A DNA stretch of 64,000 bases from an uncultured Bacteroidales bacterium (GTDB taxonomy: Bacteria; Bacteroidota; Bacteroidia; Bacteroidales; Salinivirgaceae), in assembly GCA_937981765.1 (NCBI GenBank), contig CALJOM010000001.1, positions 153,778 through 217,777 on the forward strand, written 5' to 3'. Position numbers and translations under genes: made by a program. Positions 17,701 through 29,389 of this stretch are shown here, piece by piece; within the stretch, counting starts at the first letter, position 1, and every line of letters starts with the position of its first letter. The notes below the pieces were generated by a model. The model saw nothing but the letters and a program-made list of their open reading frames with translations, ran no database searches and was not told the origin of the DNA.

Positions 17701-18597
17701 TTAAAACAACGGACGAACAGTAGTTCTATGTGGGTTGAATTCAATAACCGGTAACGGTATTTTTATCATATTTAAGACCTCTAAGGAGGACTTCAAAAAT
17801 TTATTTCGAACCGGTAGTTTTGATAAATCGATATCCGGGCCAATGAAAAAACGTCGGTAGGGAGTTACTCCTTCCAAAATTACCTGTGAGGTATTGGCCG
17901 ATAACATATTTGAGGCTCCATAACCAAGGGCAATGTTGATCCATGCAGGGATAAAATCCAACGGGATTATTTCCTTTACGTTGATTGAGAGCCAATATTG
18001 TTGCGCATTGTAATCTTTTAAAAACTTTTCACCAAAATTTTTTCCAAACAATTCCGGCCTGTATTGAGGTAGGGAGGTGAGGTGATAAGAGAACTTCAGG
18101 TGTACAATTTGTCGTTGCCACATTGCCTGTTGTGCGGCAAACAAACCTGCACCTAAAGCATTGGCAGCAATGTCGTACCATGAAGCCCCCCATTCCGAGG
18201 CAAATCCATCAAAAATTTCAACACTGCTTATAGCCAAAAACGACGCCGTTGAACTCCAAACAATCGATTTTTGCTCCGAAAAACCAAAATACCGGTGAAT
18301 TTTGTAACTTACTCTAGCCCCTTGATATGTAGAAAAGGCATGTCCCATTTTATCCATCTGGAACCATTCGTGGCTGTCGTTAAACCAATGCCAGCTCGAT
18401 AGAGCAAACTTGCTGTACCAAACACTTCCAACGGCAATCATTCCTCCAGCATAAATTCCCGATTCTATTAAAATTACCCGACCAACCGAAGGCTTTACCA
18501 ATGGAGCGATGGTTACACTGTCAGCCTCCGATTTCAAATGGATTGCATTAGTGGATAAAGTGATAAAACTGATTGCAAGCGATTTATAAAAATTCAC
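17701..18597 (-). CDS. DUF2279 (YfiM-like) protein
   Basis: This 298-residue protein matches the DUF2279/YfiM family. Conserved features are WHWFNDSHEWFQMDKMGHAFSTY, a SVEIFDGFASEWGASWYDIAANALG segment, and several hydrophobic stretches that suggest membrane association. YfiM-type proteins are predicted lipoproteins or membrane proteins of unknown function. The start is a GTG at 18597: the overlapping ATG two bases earlier is out of frame and stops at once. A -7-like element lies 27 bases upstream of the GTG, which supports this start. It is transcribed away from the DUF349 gene. Confidence 0.8.
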   Translation of the reverse strand: MNFYKSLAISFITLSTNAIHLKSEADSVTIAPLVKPSVGRVILIESGIYAGGMIAVGSVWYSKFALSSWHWFNDSHEWFQMDKMGHAFSTYQGARVSYKIHRYFGFSEQKSIVWSSTASFLAISSVEIFDGFASEWGASWYDIAANALGAGLFAAQQAMWQRQIVHLKFSYHLTSLPQYRPELFGKNFGEKFLKDYNAQQYWLSINVKEIIPLDFIPAWINIALGYGASNMLSANTSQVILEGVTPYRRFFIGPDIDLSKLPVRNKFLKSSLEVLNMIKIPLPVIEFNPHRTTVRPLF

Positions 18598-18623
18598 ATT
18601 AAATGTGGTTTTTCCTCAACCCA

Positions 18624-18631
18624 CAAATTTA
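18624..18631 (-). promoter_or_regulatory. -7 element (TAAATTTG, minus strand) for the DUF2279 gene
   Basis: CAAATTTA on the plus strand reads TAAATTTG on the minus strand, an exact TAnnTTTG match 26 bases before the GTG start. Confidence 0.5.
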
Positions 18632-18820
18632 GCCGCTTTAATTGAATTACTTTAGCAATAACCGGCTTTTTATTTATCACGGAATGCCTTTGAGTTTTGT
18701 AGCGATTTTAACAAGAGAAATCTCTTCGCAAAGTAGCAGTTATTCTATCCGGCCGTGATTATGGTTCGTGGGGTTATTGGGATAAAAATCAAGTTTTGCT
18801 CAACAAACTTATAAAAACTC

Positions 18821-18851
18821 TTTGACAATGTTTCGGAAAGTTCTAATTTCG
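18821..18851 (+). promoter_or_regulatory. Promoter (-33 TTTG, -7 TAATTTCG) for the DUF349 gene
   Basis: TTTG at 18821-18824 and TAATTTCG at 18844-18851 are separated by 19 bases, the Bacteroidota spacing. The -7 box has one mismatch (TTCG for TTTG), shared with the candidate guaB promoter. It lies 41 bases before the ATG. Confidence 0.6.
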
Positions 18852-18892
18852 TGGCTCAAAATTACGTACTTAGGAAACCCAAGTTTTGAGTT

Positions 18893-20821
18893 ATGGAGAC
18901 AATGAACACAAACTTCAATGAAGTGCACGGGAACAATGATTCCCAAGCTCCTGAAAGCGCTTTAACGCAGGATGAGAAAAAGGACATAAGGCAAGAACAG
19001 GAGGATAATTCGGTGGAACAAGAGCTTTTAAACCAAAAAGCAACTGAGTTGATTAGTGAAATTTTAATCGAAGCGGACGACGAAGAAGAGGTTGAACAAA
19101 CTGAGGAAGACATTACTCAACTAAGTAAAGCCGAATTGGTTGAAAAATTCGAAAACCTCTTAAACAACACCCCGGTTGAAAAACTTGGGAAAATTGTTGA
19201 TGAAATCGTTTCACGTTATAACGAATTGACGGAGGAAGAAATTCAACGCGAACGTGCCGAATTTGAGAAAGAAGGAAGTGAAGATGATTTCGTACCCTCA
19301 GAAGATCCAACTATCGAAAAATTCAATTCTCTTGTTTCACGCTACAAGCTATTGCTTAGTGATTACAAGGAGAGAATGGACCGTGAAAAAGAGGAGAATC
19401 TCCGCAAAAAGAAAGAGATTATCAAAGCCATTGAAAACCTCATAAATAAAGAGGAATCGATAAATAAAACATTCGACGAGTTTCACAAATTGCAAGAAGA
19501 GTGGCGTTCGATTGGTGTGGTTCCTTACAGCCAGCAAAAGCATCTGTATGAATCCTACCACCACGTTGTTGAGCGGTTTTACGATTATATTAAAATAAAC
19601 AAAGAGCTGCGTGAACTCGATCTGAAAAAGAATCTTGAGCAAAAGATAGAACTTTGCAAAAAAGCTGAGGCATTGATCTTAGAATCATCGGTAACCAAAG
19701 CTTTTAAAGCATTGCAGGAGTATCACAAGCTCTGGCGCGACATAGGGCCTGTGCCAAGAGATAAAAAAGAAGAAGTTTGGGAAAGATTTAAAAATGCTAC
19801 AGCCCAGATAAATCAAAAACACCACGAGTATTACTCCAATTTGCGTGAGGAACAGGAAAGAAATCTTGAGCAAAAGCGAGCCTTAATTAACCGCATACAG
19901 GAAATTAATAAACTCACTTTGGTTAAACCAAAGAAGTGGGAAGAAAAAGCCAAAGAGATTATAGAGATTCAGAAACTTTGGAAAACTATCGGGTTTGCAC
20001 CCAGAAAAGAGAATAATGAGTTGTTTGCAGCTTTTAAGGCAGAATGCGACAAATTTTTTGAGGCAAAACGTAAATATTTCGAAGCCAGAAGAAAAGATGA
20101 GCAAATCAATCTTCAGCTAAAAGCTGACTTGTGCGTTCAGGCTGAAGCCCTTAAAGATTCAACCGATTGGAAGAAAACCACCGATGAGTTTATCAAGCTT
20201 CAGAAGCGTTGGAAAGAAATAGGGTCTGTACCCAGGAAACATTCCGAAGCCATCTGGCAGCGTTTCCGTGCTGCTTGCGATGCCTTTTTTGAGTCTAAAT
20301 CCAGGCATTTTGCCAGTCAGGAAAAACAACAACAGGAGAACCTTGAAGTGAAACTTCAAATTATCGAAAAACTTAAAAACTTCGAATACACAGGCAATAA
20401 CGAAGAAGACCTGAAAAGAGTAAGTGCTTTGCAAAACGAGTGGCTAGAAATCGGCTTTGTGCCGTTTGATAAAAAGGAAAGCATACAGAAAGAATACAGA
20501 GAAGCGTTAAAAGTTATTTTTGAACGCTTAAAAGTTAGCCAAAACCCTGTCGATTCGTTTAAAAACAAATTGCGTAAGTTGCAGGAAAATCCGAAAAATA
20601 AAGGAAAACTCAATCTTGAGCGAAACAAGATTATAAACAAAATTCGTGAGTTGGAAAACGAAAATGCCCTGTATACCAATAATATAGGATTTTTCAGCAA
20701 TTCATCCAATGCTCAAAGTCTGATTCGCGACATTGAAAAGAAAATCGAGCGCAATAAAAACATTATCGAGGAGTTAAAGCAAAAACTCCAATTAATCGAT
20801 AGCGCCGAAGGGGATGAATAG
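18893..20821 (+). CDS. DUF349-repeat protein
   Basis: This 642-residue, highly charged, helical protein has an acidic N-terminal ~130 residues followed by five DUF349 repeats. Each repeat is recognisable by a W-x-x-IG-x-VP core followed by a helical stretch: WRSIGVVP, WRDIGPVP, WKTIGFAP, WKEIGSVP and WLEIGFVP. The C-terminal ~60 residues are a Lys/Glu-rich coiled coil. It has no signal peptide and is cytoplasmic. DUF349 proteins are conserved in Bacteroidota and some Actinobacteria with no settled role. The gene stands alone between its own promoter and a very strong terminator. Confidence 0.88.
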   Translation: METMNTNFNEVHGNNDSQAPESALTQDEKKDIRQEQEDNSVEQELLNQKATELISEILIEADDEEEVEQTEEDITQLSKAELVEKFENLLNNTPVEKLGKIVDEIVSRYNELTEEEIQRERAEFEKEGSEDDFVPSEDPTIEKFNSLVSRYKLLLSDYKERMDREKEENLRKKKEIIKAIENLINKEESINKTFDEFHKLQEEWRSIGVVPYSQQKHLYESYHHVVERFYDYIKINKELRELDLKKNLEQKIELCKKAEALILESSVTKAFKALQEYHKLWRDIGPVPRDKKEEVWERFKNATAQINQKHHEYYSNLREEQERNLEQKRALINRIQEINKLTLVKPKKWEEKAKEIIEIQKLWKTIGFAPRKENNELFAAFKAECDKFFEAKRKYFEARRKDEQINLQLKADLCVQAEALKDSTDWKKTTDEFIKLQKRWKEIGSVPRKHSEAIWQRFRAACDAFFESKSRHFASQEKQQQENLEVKLQIIEKLKNFEYTGNNEEDLKRVSALQNEWLEIGFVPFDKKESIQKEYREALKVIFERLKVSQNPVDSFKNKLRKLQENPKNKGKLNLERNKIINKIRELENENALYTNNIGFFSNSSNAQSLIRDIEKKIERNKNIIEELKQKLQLIDSAEGDE

Positions 20822-20836
20822 TTAATTTTTGTTTAC

Positions 20837-20879
20837 AGTTCTATGCCTTTGCCAGGGAACCAAAGGCATAGAGCTTTTT
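20837..20879 (+). terminator. Rho-independent terminator after the DUF349 gene
   Basis: A 15-pair stem (core CTATGCCTTTG / CAAAGGCATAG perfect; one G-U pair in the outer extension) with a 9-base loop, followed by TTTTT. Confidence 0.92.
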
Positions 20880-20941
20880 AGGATTTAGTGAGGGAGGGAA
20901 GATGTCTTAACCTGAAATCATCCTCTCAACAATAAGCAACT

Positions 20942-23263
20942 ATGAAGAAATTTCAAATTTTTGCCATTATCGTTTTCATTCTTGGAGACATTTTGGCCCA
21001 AACCGGAAATATTCGGGGGTTTGTATATGAGAAGAAAAGTGGTGAACCGCTGCCTTTTGCCAATGTCTATCTTAAAGGTACCACCTACGGAGCGTTTACC
21101 GACATTAATGGTTACTATGCCATTAGCAAGGTTCCGGCTGGAAGATACACACTAATGTCAACAACCTTGGGCTACGATACGATTGCTGTTCAGATTACAG
21201 TTGAAGCCGGAAAAACCGTGGAGCAAAATATTAAACTTGGGCAGTCGGCTTTGCAGCTGGAAGAGCTTGTAATTACCGCAGAGAGGCAGGAACTCAGAAC
21301 ACAGGTTTACACTTCGCTGGTAAAAATCACCCCAAAACAGATAGAAATGCTACCCAGTGTTGGTGGGGAGAGAGATATTGCCCAGTTTTTACAGGTTATT
21401 CCGGGTGTTGTATTTACCGGCGATCAAGGAGGGCAACTTTATATTCGAGGCGGTTCTCCTGTGCAGAATAAAGTGCTTCTCGACGGTATGGTTATCTATA
21501 ACCCGTTTCACAGTATTGGATTATTTTCTGTTTTCGATACCGATATTTTGCGTAACACCGATGTTTATACCGGGGGATTTAATGCTGAATATGGCGGGCG
21601 AATTTCTGCTGTAATGGATTTAACTACCCGCGATGGTAACAAAACCAAATTTAGTGGTAAGTTGAACCTAAATTCCATGGCTTCCAAACTGCTTCTTGAA
21701 GGCCCACTCAAAAAGATTAAGGAAGATGAGTTTAATTCTGTTTCCTATATTCTCTCGGCCAAAAAGTCTTATATTCAATGGGCAGGGGATAACATTTACC
21801 GACATTTGGATACCACCGGCTTACCGTTCGATTTCGCCGACATCTATGGTAAGGTTTCTCTCAATGGAAAAAGCGGGAATAAACTCAATGCGTTTGGTTT
21901 TTCGTTTAACGATAAGGTTTCCAATTTTAATGGTATTGCCGATTTTTCATGGAATAATGTCGGGGGAGGTATATCATCAATCCTAATTCCTTCAGGCACA
22001 TCCACCATGATTTCAACAGGAATTAATTATTCCAACTACCACATTCAAATGCAGAGTTCCGACAATATGCCCAGGGAAAGTTCCATAAGCAATTTCGGGT
22101 TTAACATGAATTTTACCTACTTCTTTGGCGACGATGAGTTTCGTTACGGATTGGAATTGCAAAGCCTAAATACTGATTTTCAATATACTAATGAGTTCAA
22201 TTACACGCTCGATTTTTCTCAAAGTACCAGCGAAATTGCTGCCTTTGCACGCTATAAATGGGTATTAGGCAATTTGATTTTAGATCCCGGAGTTCGTTTT
22301 ACCAACTATACATCGTTGTCGGAAAGCCGAATAGAGCCACGTTTAGGAATCAAATGGACTCTAACGGAGAAACTACGTTTGAAATTCTCCGGCGGATTAT
22401 ATTCGCAAAATCTTATTGCCACAAACAGCGACCGTGACGTTGTGAATCTGTTCTATGGATTCATTTCAGCCCCCGAAGCTCAGTTAACCTATAAGGAGAA
22501 TCATGTACCATCGTATCTACAACTATCTCAGCATGGGGTTCTGGGTTTTGAGTACGATATTTCCAATGCCTTCACTGCTAATGTTGAGGGTTATTACAAA
22601 CGTTTCAATCAACTCATTAATGTAAACCGAAATGTAATCTATCCCGACGACGCTCGCTATATCGATAAGCCCTATTTGCTCAGAAAAGACTTGATAGTTG
22701 AATATGGCGATGCTTACGGAGTTGATTTCCTATTCAAGTATAACCAAAATCGCCTATATCTTTGGTTGGTTTATTCGCTCGGTTACACTTACCACACTGG
22801 AGAATTCATGAACATCAACAATCAGGTTTACGAAAAACGCTTTCCAACACATTTCGACCGCCGACATAACATAAATTTGGTGGGAAGTTACTCTTTAGGA
22901 CCAAAACAGGAGTGGGAATTGTCGTGTAGGTGGAACTTTGGAAGCGGTTATCCCTTTACACCCAATCAAGGATTTTTCGAAGAAATCATAATTCCGGATA
23001 TTAATACCGACTATACAACGTTGCAAGGTACTTTAGCGGTAATTTACGGCGAGATTAACTCCAAACGCTTACCAACTTATCATCGAATAGACGTGAATTT
23101 AAAACGCACCATTGCCCTGAAAGGAGATGCAAAACTTGTGTTTGACATTGGCGTAACCAATCTGTACAATCGCAAAAACATCTTCTTTTTCCACCGCATA
23201 CAAAATAAGCCGGTGTATCAGTTACCCATTATGCCAAGCTTTGGAATGTCGTTATCATTTTAA
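20942..23263 (+). CDS. TonB-dependent receptor with carboxypeptidase-regulatory-like domain
   Basis: This 773-residue outer-membrane receptor has a signal peptide (FAIIVFILGDILAQ). A CarboxypepD_reg-like domain follows (~22-108: GNIRGFVYEKKSGEPLPFANV to QNIKLG), then the plug (~125-230, with GGQLYIRGGSPVQNKVLLDG and GGFNAEYGGRISAVMDL), and then a 22-strand-type barrel ending in an aromatic residue (MSLSF). Such receptors import nutrients using energy from TonB-ExbB-ExbD. No SusD-like partner or enzyme adjoins it, so the substrate is unknown. The length is short for a SusC protein, so a metal-chelate or peptide ligand is as likely as a glycan. It precedes pyrG by 81 bases. Confidence 0.9.
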   Translation: MKKFQIFAIIVFILGDILAQTGNIRGFVYEKKSGEPLPFANVYLKGTTYGAFTDINGYYAISKVPAGRYTLMSTTLGYDTIAVQITVEAGKTVEQNIKLGQSALQLEELVITAERQELRTQVYTSLVKITPKQIEMLPSVGGERDIAQFLQVIPGVVFTGDQGGQLYIRGGSPVQNKVLLDGMVIYNPFHSIGLFSVFDTDILRNTDVYTGGFNAEYGGRISAVMDLTTRDGNKTKFSGKLNLNSMASKLLLEGPLKKIKEDEFNSVSYILSAKKSYIQWAGDNIYRHLDTTGLPFDFADIYGKVSLNGKSGNKLNAFGFSFNDKVSNFNGIADFSWNNVGGGISSILIPSGTSTMISTGINYSNYHIQMQSSDNMPRESSISNFGFNMNFTYFFGDDEFRYGLELQSLNTDFQYTNEFNYTLDFSQSTSEIAAFARYKWVLGNLILDPGVRFTNYTSLSESRIEPRLGIKWTLTEKLRLKFSGGLYSQNLIATNSDRDVVNLFYGFISAPEAQLTYKENHVPSYLQLSQHGVLGFEYDISNAFTANVEGYYKRFNQLINVNRNVIYPDDARYIDKPYLLRKDLIVEYGDAYGVDFLFKYNQNRLYLWLVYSLGYTYHTGEFMNINNQVYEKRFPTHFDRRHNINLVGSYSLGPKQEWELSCRWNFGSGYPFTPNQGFFEEIIIPDINTDYTTLQGTLAVIYGEINSKRLPTYHRIDVNLKRTIALKGDAKLVFDIGVTNLYNRKNIFFFHRIQNKPVYQLPIMPSFGMSLSF

Positions 23264-23278
23264 TGGTTTTATTAATAA

Positions 23279-24985
<1,707 letters not shown>

Positions 24986-24996
24986 AAAAAATTACA

Positions 24997-26832
24997 ATGG
25001 ACAGGAACACAGTTATTGCCCTTGTTTTAAGTGCGCTGGTGCTTATAGGGTGGGGATATTTAACAAAACCCACACCCGAACAGTTGGAACGTGTACAACG
25101 TATGCGCGACTCTATGGAAAATGTTCGAAAACAGGAAGAAATTCAAAGAGCTCAGGCACAACAAAGCTCAACTCAAACATCGATACAACAGACCAACAGT
25201 GACGGTACTCAGGAGGTATTCGCCCTTGGTAATTTTAGTTCAAGAGCCACTGGCGAAAATGACTTTTATTCACTGAGTAATGATAAAATTACGCTAACAA
25301 TTTCTAAACGTGGCGGTCGACCCTATTCGGTAAAACTCAATGAGTTCAGAACCTACGATTCGCATCCACTGTATTTGTTCTCCGGAGACACTACGGTTTT
25401 TGGATTAACCTTTTCAGCCGCAAACTCTAATTCACCAATCAACACAAATAATCTTTTCTGGGAAAAAGTGGCAACTCAAACTACCGACTCATCCCAAATA
25501 TTAACCATGCGATTACCGGTAGCCGACAGACAATATATCCAATACACCTACACTTTATATAACAATCAATATCATGTCGATTTTACCGTAGAGGTTATAA
25601 ATATGGCGCAAATTATACGAAGCAATTACTTCAGCTTCGATTGGTTGTATTGGGTGCCCCGATCCGAAAAATCCCTCAAATGGGAGCGCCAAAGAAGCAC
25701 CATTTATTATAAATATCAGGCGGGAGATGTTGATTATTTGAGTGAAACTAAAGATGATCAAAAACGAATTATTGAAAAGGTACGGTGGGTAGCGTTTAAA
25801 TCTCAGTTTTTTGCCTCCATTCTGTTAGCCAAAGAACCGTTTAACGAGCTTACATTAAAAACACAAACCCCAACCGACCCGCGTTTTGTTAAAGAGTTTG
25901 CGTTGAATGCCTTCATCCCGTACGGCGGGAACCCGGTTGAAACGCATTCTTTTACATTCTATTTTGGACCAAACAAATACTACGAACTGGATAAATACGG
26001 TGAAGGATTTCAGCGCATAATACCACTCGGTTGGGGAATATTCCGATGGGTTAACCGTTACCTAGTTATCTTTCTTTTCAACTTTCTCAATGGATTTATA
26101 AGCAATTATGGAATCATAATTCTGTTGCTTACCATTATTATCAAGTTGATAATCTTCCCCTTAACCTACAAATCTTATCTATCGACCGCCAAAATGAAGG
26201 TTTTAAAACCGGAGGTCGACGCTCTAAACGAAAAATATCCCAAAAAGGAAGATGCCCTTAAGAAACAGCAGGCAATAATGGATTTATACAAGAGAGCGGG
26301 GGTTAATCCCATGGGCGGATGTTTACCAACACTACTACAACTTCCGATTTTGATTGCCTTGTTTTCGTTTTTCCCATCTTCGTTCGAGCTACGCCAGCAA
26401 GCATTCCTTTGGGCAGACGATTTAAGTTCCTACGATGCAATTATTCATCTGCCCTTTACTATCCCTTTTTATGGTAATCACGTAAGTTTGTTCTGCTTGT
26501 TGATGGCTATTGCCAATATTGTTTACATTAAAATGAGCGACCAAACTTCACTTAGTTCTTCATCCATGCCCGGAATGAAGACCATGATGTACATGATGCC
26601 TATTATGATGTTATTTATTTTCAACGACTATGCCTCCGGGCTTAGTTACTACTATCTTCTAAGTTTGCTTATTACTATTGGACAAACTATGATTTTCCGC
26701 CGAATGGTTGACGAAAAGGCTCTTCATGCCAAAATTCAGGCAAACAAAGCTAAACCGGTTAAAAAATCTAGCTTCCAAAAACGATTGGAAGAAGCCGCCA
26801 GACAGCGTCAAAATCAAAAAAGAAAAAAATAA
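24997..26832 (+). CDS. yidC: Membrane protein insertase YidC
   Basis: YidC inserts and folds inner-membrane proteins, alone or with SecYEG. The 611 residues have the Gram-negative layout. There is an N-terminal transmembrane helix (VIALVLSALVLIGWGYL). A large periplasmic domain follows (~70-350). The conserved core helices begin at FLFNFLNGFISNYGIIILLL and contain the cytosolic hairpin (MKVLKPEVDALNEKYPKK) and the PMGGCLPTLLQLPI signature. The C-terminal tail is strongly basic, as expected for ribosome contact. It is co-transcribed with pyrG. Confidence 0.97.
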   Translation: MDRNTVIALVLSALVLIGWGYLTKPTPEQLERVQRMRDSMENVRKQEEIQRAQAQQSSTQTSIQQTNSDGTQEVFALGNFSSRATGENDFYSLSNDKITLTISKRGGRPYSVKLNEFRTYDSHPLYLFSGDTTVFGLTFSAANSNSPINTNNLFWEKVATQTTDSSQILTMRLPVADRQYIQYTYTLYNNQYHVDFTVEVINMAQIIRSNYFSFDWLYWVPRSEKSLKWERQRSTIYYKYQAGDVDYLSETKDDQKRIIEKVRWVAFKSQFFASILLAKEPFNELTLKTQTPTDPRFVKEFALNAFIPYGGNPVETHSFTFYFGPNKYYELDKYGEGFQRIIPLGWGIFRWVNRYLVIFLFNFLNGFISNYGIIILLLTIIIKLIIFPLTYKSYLSTAKMKVLKPEVDALNEKYPKKEDALKKQQAIMDLYKRAGVNPMGGCLPTLLQLPILIALFSFFPSSFELRQQAFLWADDLSSYDAIIHLPFTIPFYGNHVSLFCLLMAIANIVYIKMSDQTSLSSSSMPGMKTMMYMMPIMMLFIFNDYASGLSYYYLLSLLITIGQTMIFRRMVDEKALHAKIQANKAKPVKKSSFQKRLEEAARQRQNQKRKK

Positions 26833-26838
26833 CCTCCT

Positions 26839-26865
26839 AAAAGACCTGCCATGAGCAGGTCTTTT
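26839..26865 (+). terminator. Rho-independent terminator of pyrG-yidC
   Basis: A perfect 11-base stem AAAAGACCTGC / GCAGGTCTTTT with a 5-base loop, six bases after the yidC stop. Confidence 0.9.
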
Positions 26866-26935
26866 AATTTTAAGATAATTTCTTAATAAAAAGTTAAAGT
26901 TGAAAACAATAATGGTTATTCAAAATAAAGCATCC

Positions 26936-26943
26936 TAAATTTG
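26936..26943 (+). promoter_or_regulatory. -7 element (TAAATTTG) for the GLUG/HYR gene
   Basis: An exact TAnnTTTG match 29 bases before the ATG. The -33 position has no clear TTTG. Confidence 0.5.
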
Positions 26944-26972
26944 ACAACAACTCAATTTAACTAATAATAGCC

Positions 26973-29258
26973 ATGAATCGAAAGAACCCTTTTTATTATG
27001 AAATTGAACCCCTGTATTCATCAAAACAATGGGGATCACGTTCTGTTCTGGGATTTAAAAAACTGTTTTTAACTACCCTTTTTCTGTTTAGTGTTTTTAG
27101 TGAAGCACTTGCTCAATATTCAGGTGGCGATGGAACTCAAACCAATCCCTTTCAGATTTCAAACGTAAACGATTTGATTCTTTTAAGCCAAAGCCAAGAA
27201 CATTGGTCTATGTGGTTTGAACAAACGGCCAATATCGACGCCACTACAACACAAACATTAAACGGTGGAGAAGGTTTTTCCCCTATTGGTAACCAAATAG
27301 TCAAATTTACGGGGAAATATAATGGAAACAATCATTTTATTGCAAACCTATATATTAATCGTCCTTCATCTGACTCGGTAGGTTTTTTTGGCGTGACTAC
27401 GTCTGCGACCATTACCAATCTTCGAATCATGGATGCCAACATTGTCGGTAGAAGTTTTGTTGGGATACTTGTTGGAAGAACCTATGGAACACAGATTGTT
27501 AATTGTCACACTAGCGGTTCAGTACAAGCTGTCGATCCCCTTTACGGGCGTTGTGGCGGATTGATAGGCGCTAATGGAGGTCCGGTTTTGCGTTCCTCTT
27601 CAACGGCAAATGTTAGTGCAGTTAAGGATATCGTGGGTGGTTTGATTGGTATAAACACTGCAGAAGTAAGGTTTAGTTTTGCAGGCGGCAGCGTCACCGG
27701 GCAAAATGTAGTTGGGGGGTTTGCTGGCAGTTTAAGTTTTGGAACCGTTTCTCAATGTTATTCAGCTAGTACAGTTAGCGGGCAACAAAGGGTTGGAGGT
27801 TTTATAGGGCATGTTTTTAATTTAGGACAAGTAGATAATTGTTATTCTTTAGCCACAATAACCCAAAATTCCGCTTACACTGGAGGTTTTGTCGGATTAA
27901 TAGGAAATCAGACAGTAATTAATCGGTGTTATTCCAACACGTCAATAGCAAACACTTCAGGACAGGCATTTGTTGGAGGGTTTGCTGGAAAAATCGAAGC
28001 CCCTATAAATATTCAGAATTCCTTTTGGAACATCGAAACTTCTAACACAACAATAAGTGCTGGCGGTGTTGGAAAAACTGACGCAGAAATGAAAAATTCA
28101 CAAACATTTCTAGATGCTGGTTGGGATTTCATATGCGAATCAGCCAACGGTAACTATAATTATTGGGGATTAAATTCCTTAGCTAATGGAGGATATCCTT
28201 TTTTACTTTGGCAAGAGTATTTGTATGATAATGTACCCCCGATAATTACTTCTTCGCATAATGATACTGTATTGTTCGTGGGTAATAATTGCCAAATTGA
28301 ATTACCTGATTTTCGCCCTTTTGTACAAGTCTACGACAGTTGTTCTTCTATAAATGATATAACCATAAATCAAATACCTTCTCCTGGTAGTGAGATTAAC
28401 ACAACCACGCAGGTTACTCTTCAAGTAATAGACCCATCAGAAAACGCTTCTTTCATAACTTTTACCATTTTTCTTGAGGACAACATGGCTCCAGAGATTT
28501 TATCTGCTCCTACTAGTGACTCTCTTGAGGCAGATCAAGATTGTAAAGCTATTTTACCTGATTATCGAATAATGGTTCAAGCCATGGACAATTGTACTTC
28601 TGTGGACAGTTTAGTTATAGTGCAGAGCCCCAATCCAGGTTCAATAGTTATGGGAACCCAAAATGTCGTACTTCAAGTTTTTGATGCCGATGATAATTTT
28701 TCTGAGCAGTCATTTCTTGTTGCTGTTGTTGATAACACGAGTCCTACTATTGTTTGTCCACCCGATACAACCATATTGATAGCCAATTCCCAAACTTTCT
28801 ATGTAATTGGAGACAACGAATTAATGCCTTTGGTAGTTAATGATAATTGTTTAGTGAATACTATTTACAACAGTTTTAACGAAGCCTCTACATTAACCGG
28901 GGCATCAATTCCTCTTGGCACACATACCATCCAATGGATTGCTGAAGATATTTCTGAAAATACTACTTCGTGTAGTTTCAATCTAACCATAGCACATTTT
29001 AATGTTGTTGATCCTTTCTCTCGTTTAACAAGCTTTCATGCTTCTCCTAACCCTGTCAATGGATTTTTGACTATATTATTGGGAGACAACCAAGAACGTA
29101 CCATATCGGTGATAGATTTGCAAGGGAAAATTTGGCATCAGTTTGATATCTATGAAGAAAAAGCCGAATGCGATTTTAGTAGCCTTCCTTCTGGAGTTTA
29201 TATACTTCAGGTTAAATCACCCCATAGCGTTAGTGTCGAAAAAATTATTAAACAATAA
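26973..29258 (+). CDS. T9SS-exported GLUG/HYR-repeat surface protein
   Basis: This 761-residue secreted protein has an unusually long n-region before its signal peptide (hydrophobic LFLTTLFLFSVFSEALAQ at ~31-48). No internal start codon gives a shorter version. Residues ~50-370 contain GLUG-type repeats (patterns such as VGGLIGINTAEV, VVGGFAGSLSFGTVSQCYSAS, VGGFIGHVFNLGQVDNCYS). Residues ~410-670 hold three HYR/Ig-like modules, each containing a VxLQVxDxxxN core or related strand. The last ~80 residues are a T9SS type A sorting domain (ASPNPVNG, LQGKIW, LPSGVYILQV, KIIKQ). The role is probably adhesion or surface structure. The gene is monocistronic and looks more AT-rich than its neighbours, which could mean recent acquisition; I did not measure this. 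Confidence 0.85.
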   Translation: MNRKNPFYYEIEPLYSSKQWGSRSVLGFKKLFLTTLFLFSVFSEALAQYSGGDGTQTNPFQISNVNDLILLSQSQEHWSMWFEQTANIDATTTQTLNGGEGFSPIGNQIVKFTGKYNGNNHFIANLYINRPSSDSVGFFGVTTSATITNLRIMDANIVGRSFVGILVGRTYGTQIVNCHTSGSVQAVDPLYGRCGGLIGANGGPVLRSSSTANVSAVKDIVGGLIGINTAEVRFSFAGGSVTGQNVVGGFAGSLSFGTVSQCYSASTVSGQQRVGGFIGHVFNLGQVDNCYSLATITQNSAYTGGFVGLIGNQTVINRCYSNTSIANTSGQAFVGGFAGKIEAPINIQNSFWNIETSNTTISAGGVGKTDAEMKNSQTFLDAGWDFICESANGNYNYWGLNSLANGGYPFLLWQEYLYDNVPPIITSSHNDTVLFVGNNCQIELPDFRPFVQVYDSCSSINDITINQIPSPGSEINTTTQVTLQVIDPSENASFITFTIFLEDNMAPEILSAPTSDSLEADQDCKAILPDYRIMVQAMDNCTSVDSLVIVQSPNPGSIVMGTQNVVLQVFDADDNFSEQSFLVAVVDNTSPTIVCPPDTTILIANSQTFYVIGDNELMPLVVNDNCLVNTIYNSFNEASTLTGASIPLGTHTIQWIAEDISENTTSCSFNLTIAHFNVVDPFSRLTSFHASPNPVNGFLTILLGDNQERTISVIDLQGKIWHQFDIYEEKAECDFSSLPSGVYILQVKSPHSVSVEKIIKQ

Positions 29259-29347
29259 GGATTGGTGAGAACTAGATATTTGGGCAGTTTTTTAGTCTTT
29301 ATTTTGTGGCCCACAATTAAGGTGAGTAGGGGGGGAGTAAAATAAAA

Positions 29348-29373
29348 AAAGCTGTCGCTTAGGCGACAGCTTT
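29348..29373 (-). terminator. Terminator between the GLUG/HYR gene and the small protein gene
   Basis: A perfect 11-base stem AAAGCTGTCGC / GCGACAGCTTT with a TTAG loop. On the minus strand it is followed by a T-rich run, so it ends the 67-residue gene. It may also stop plus-strand transcripts. Confidence 0.82.
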
Positions 29374-29389
29374 AACCGTTTTAGGGTGG

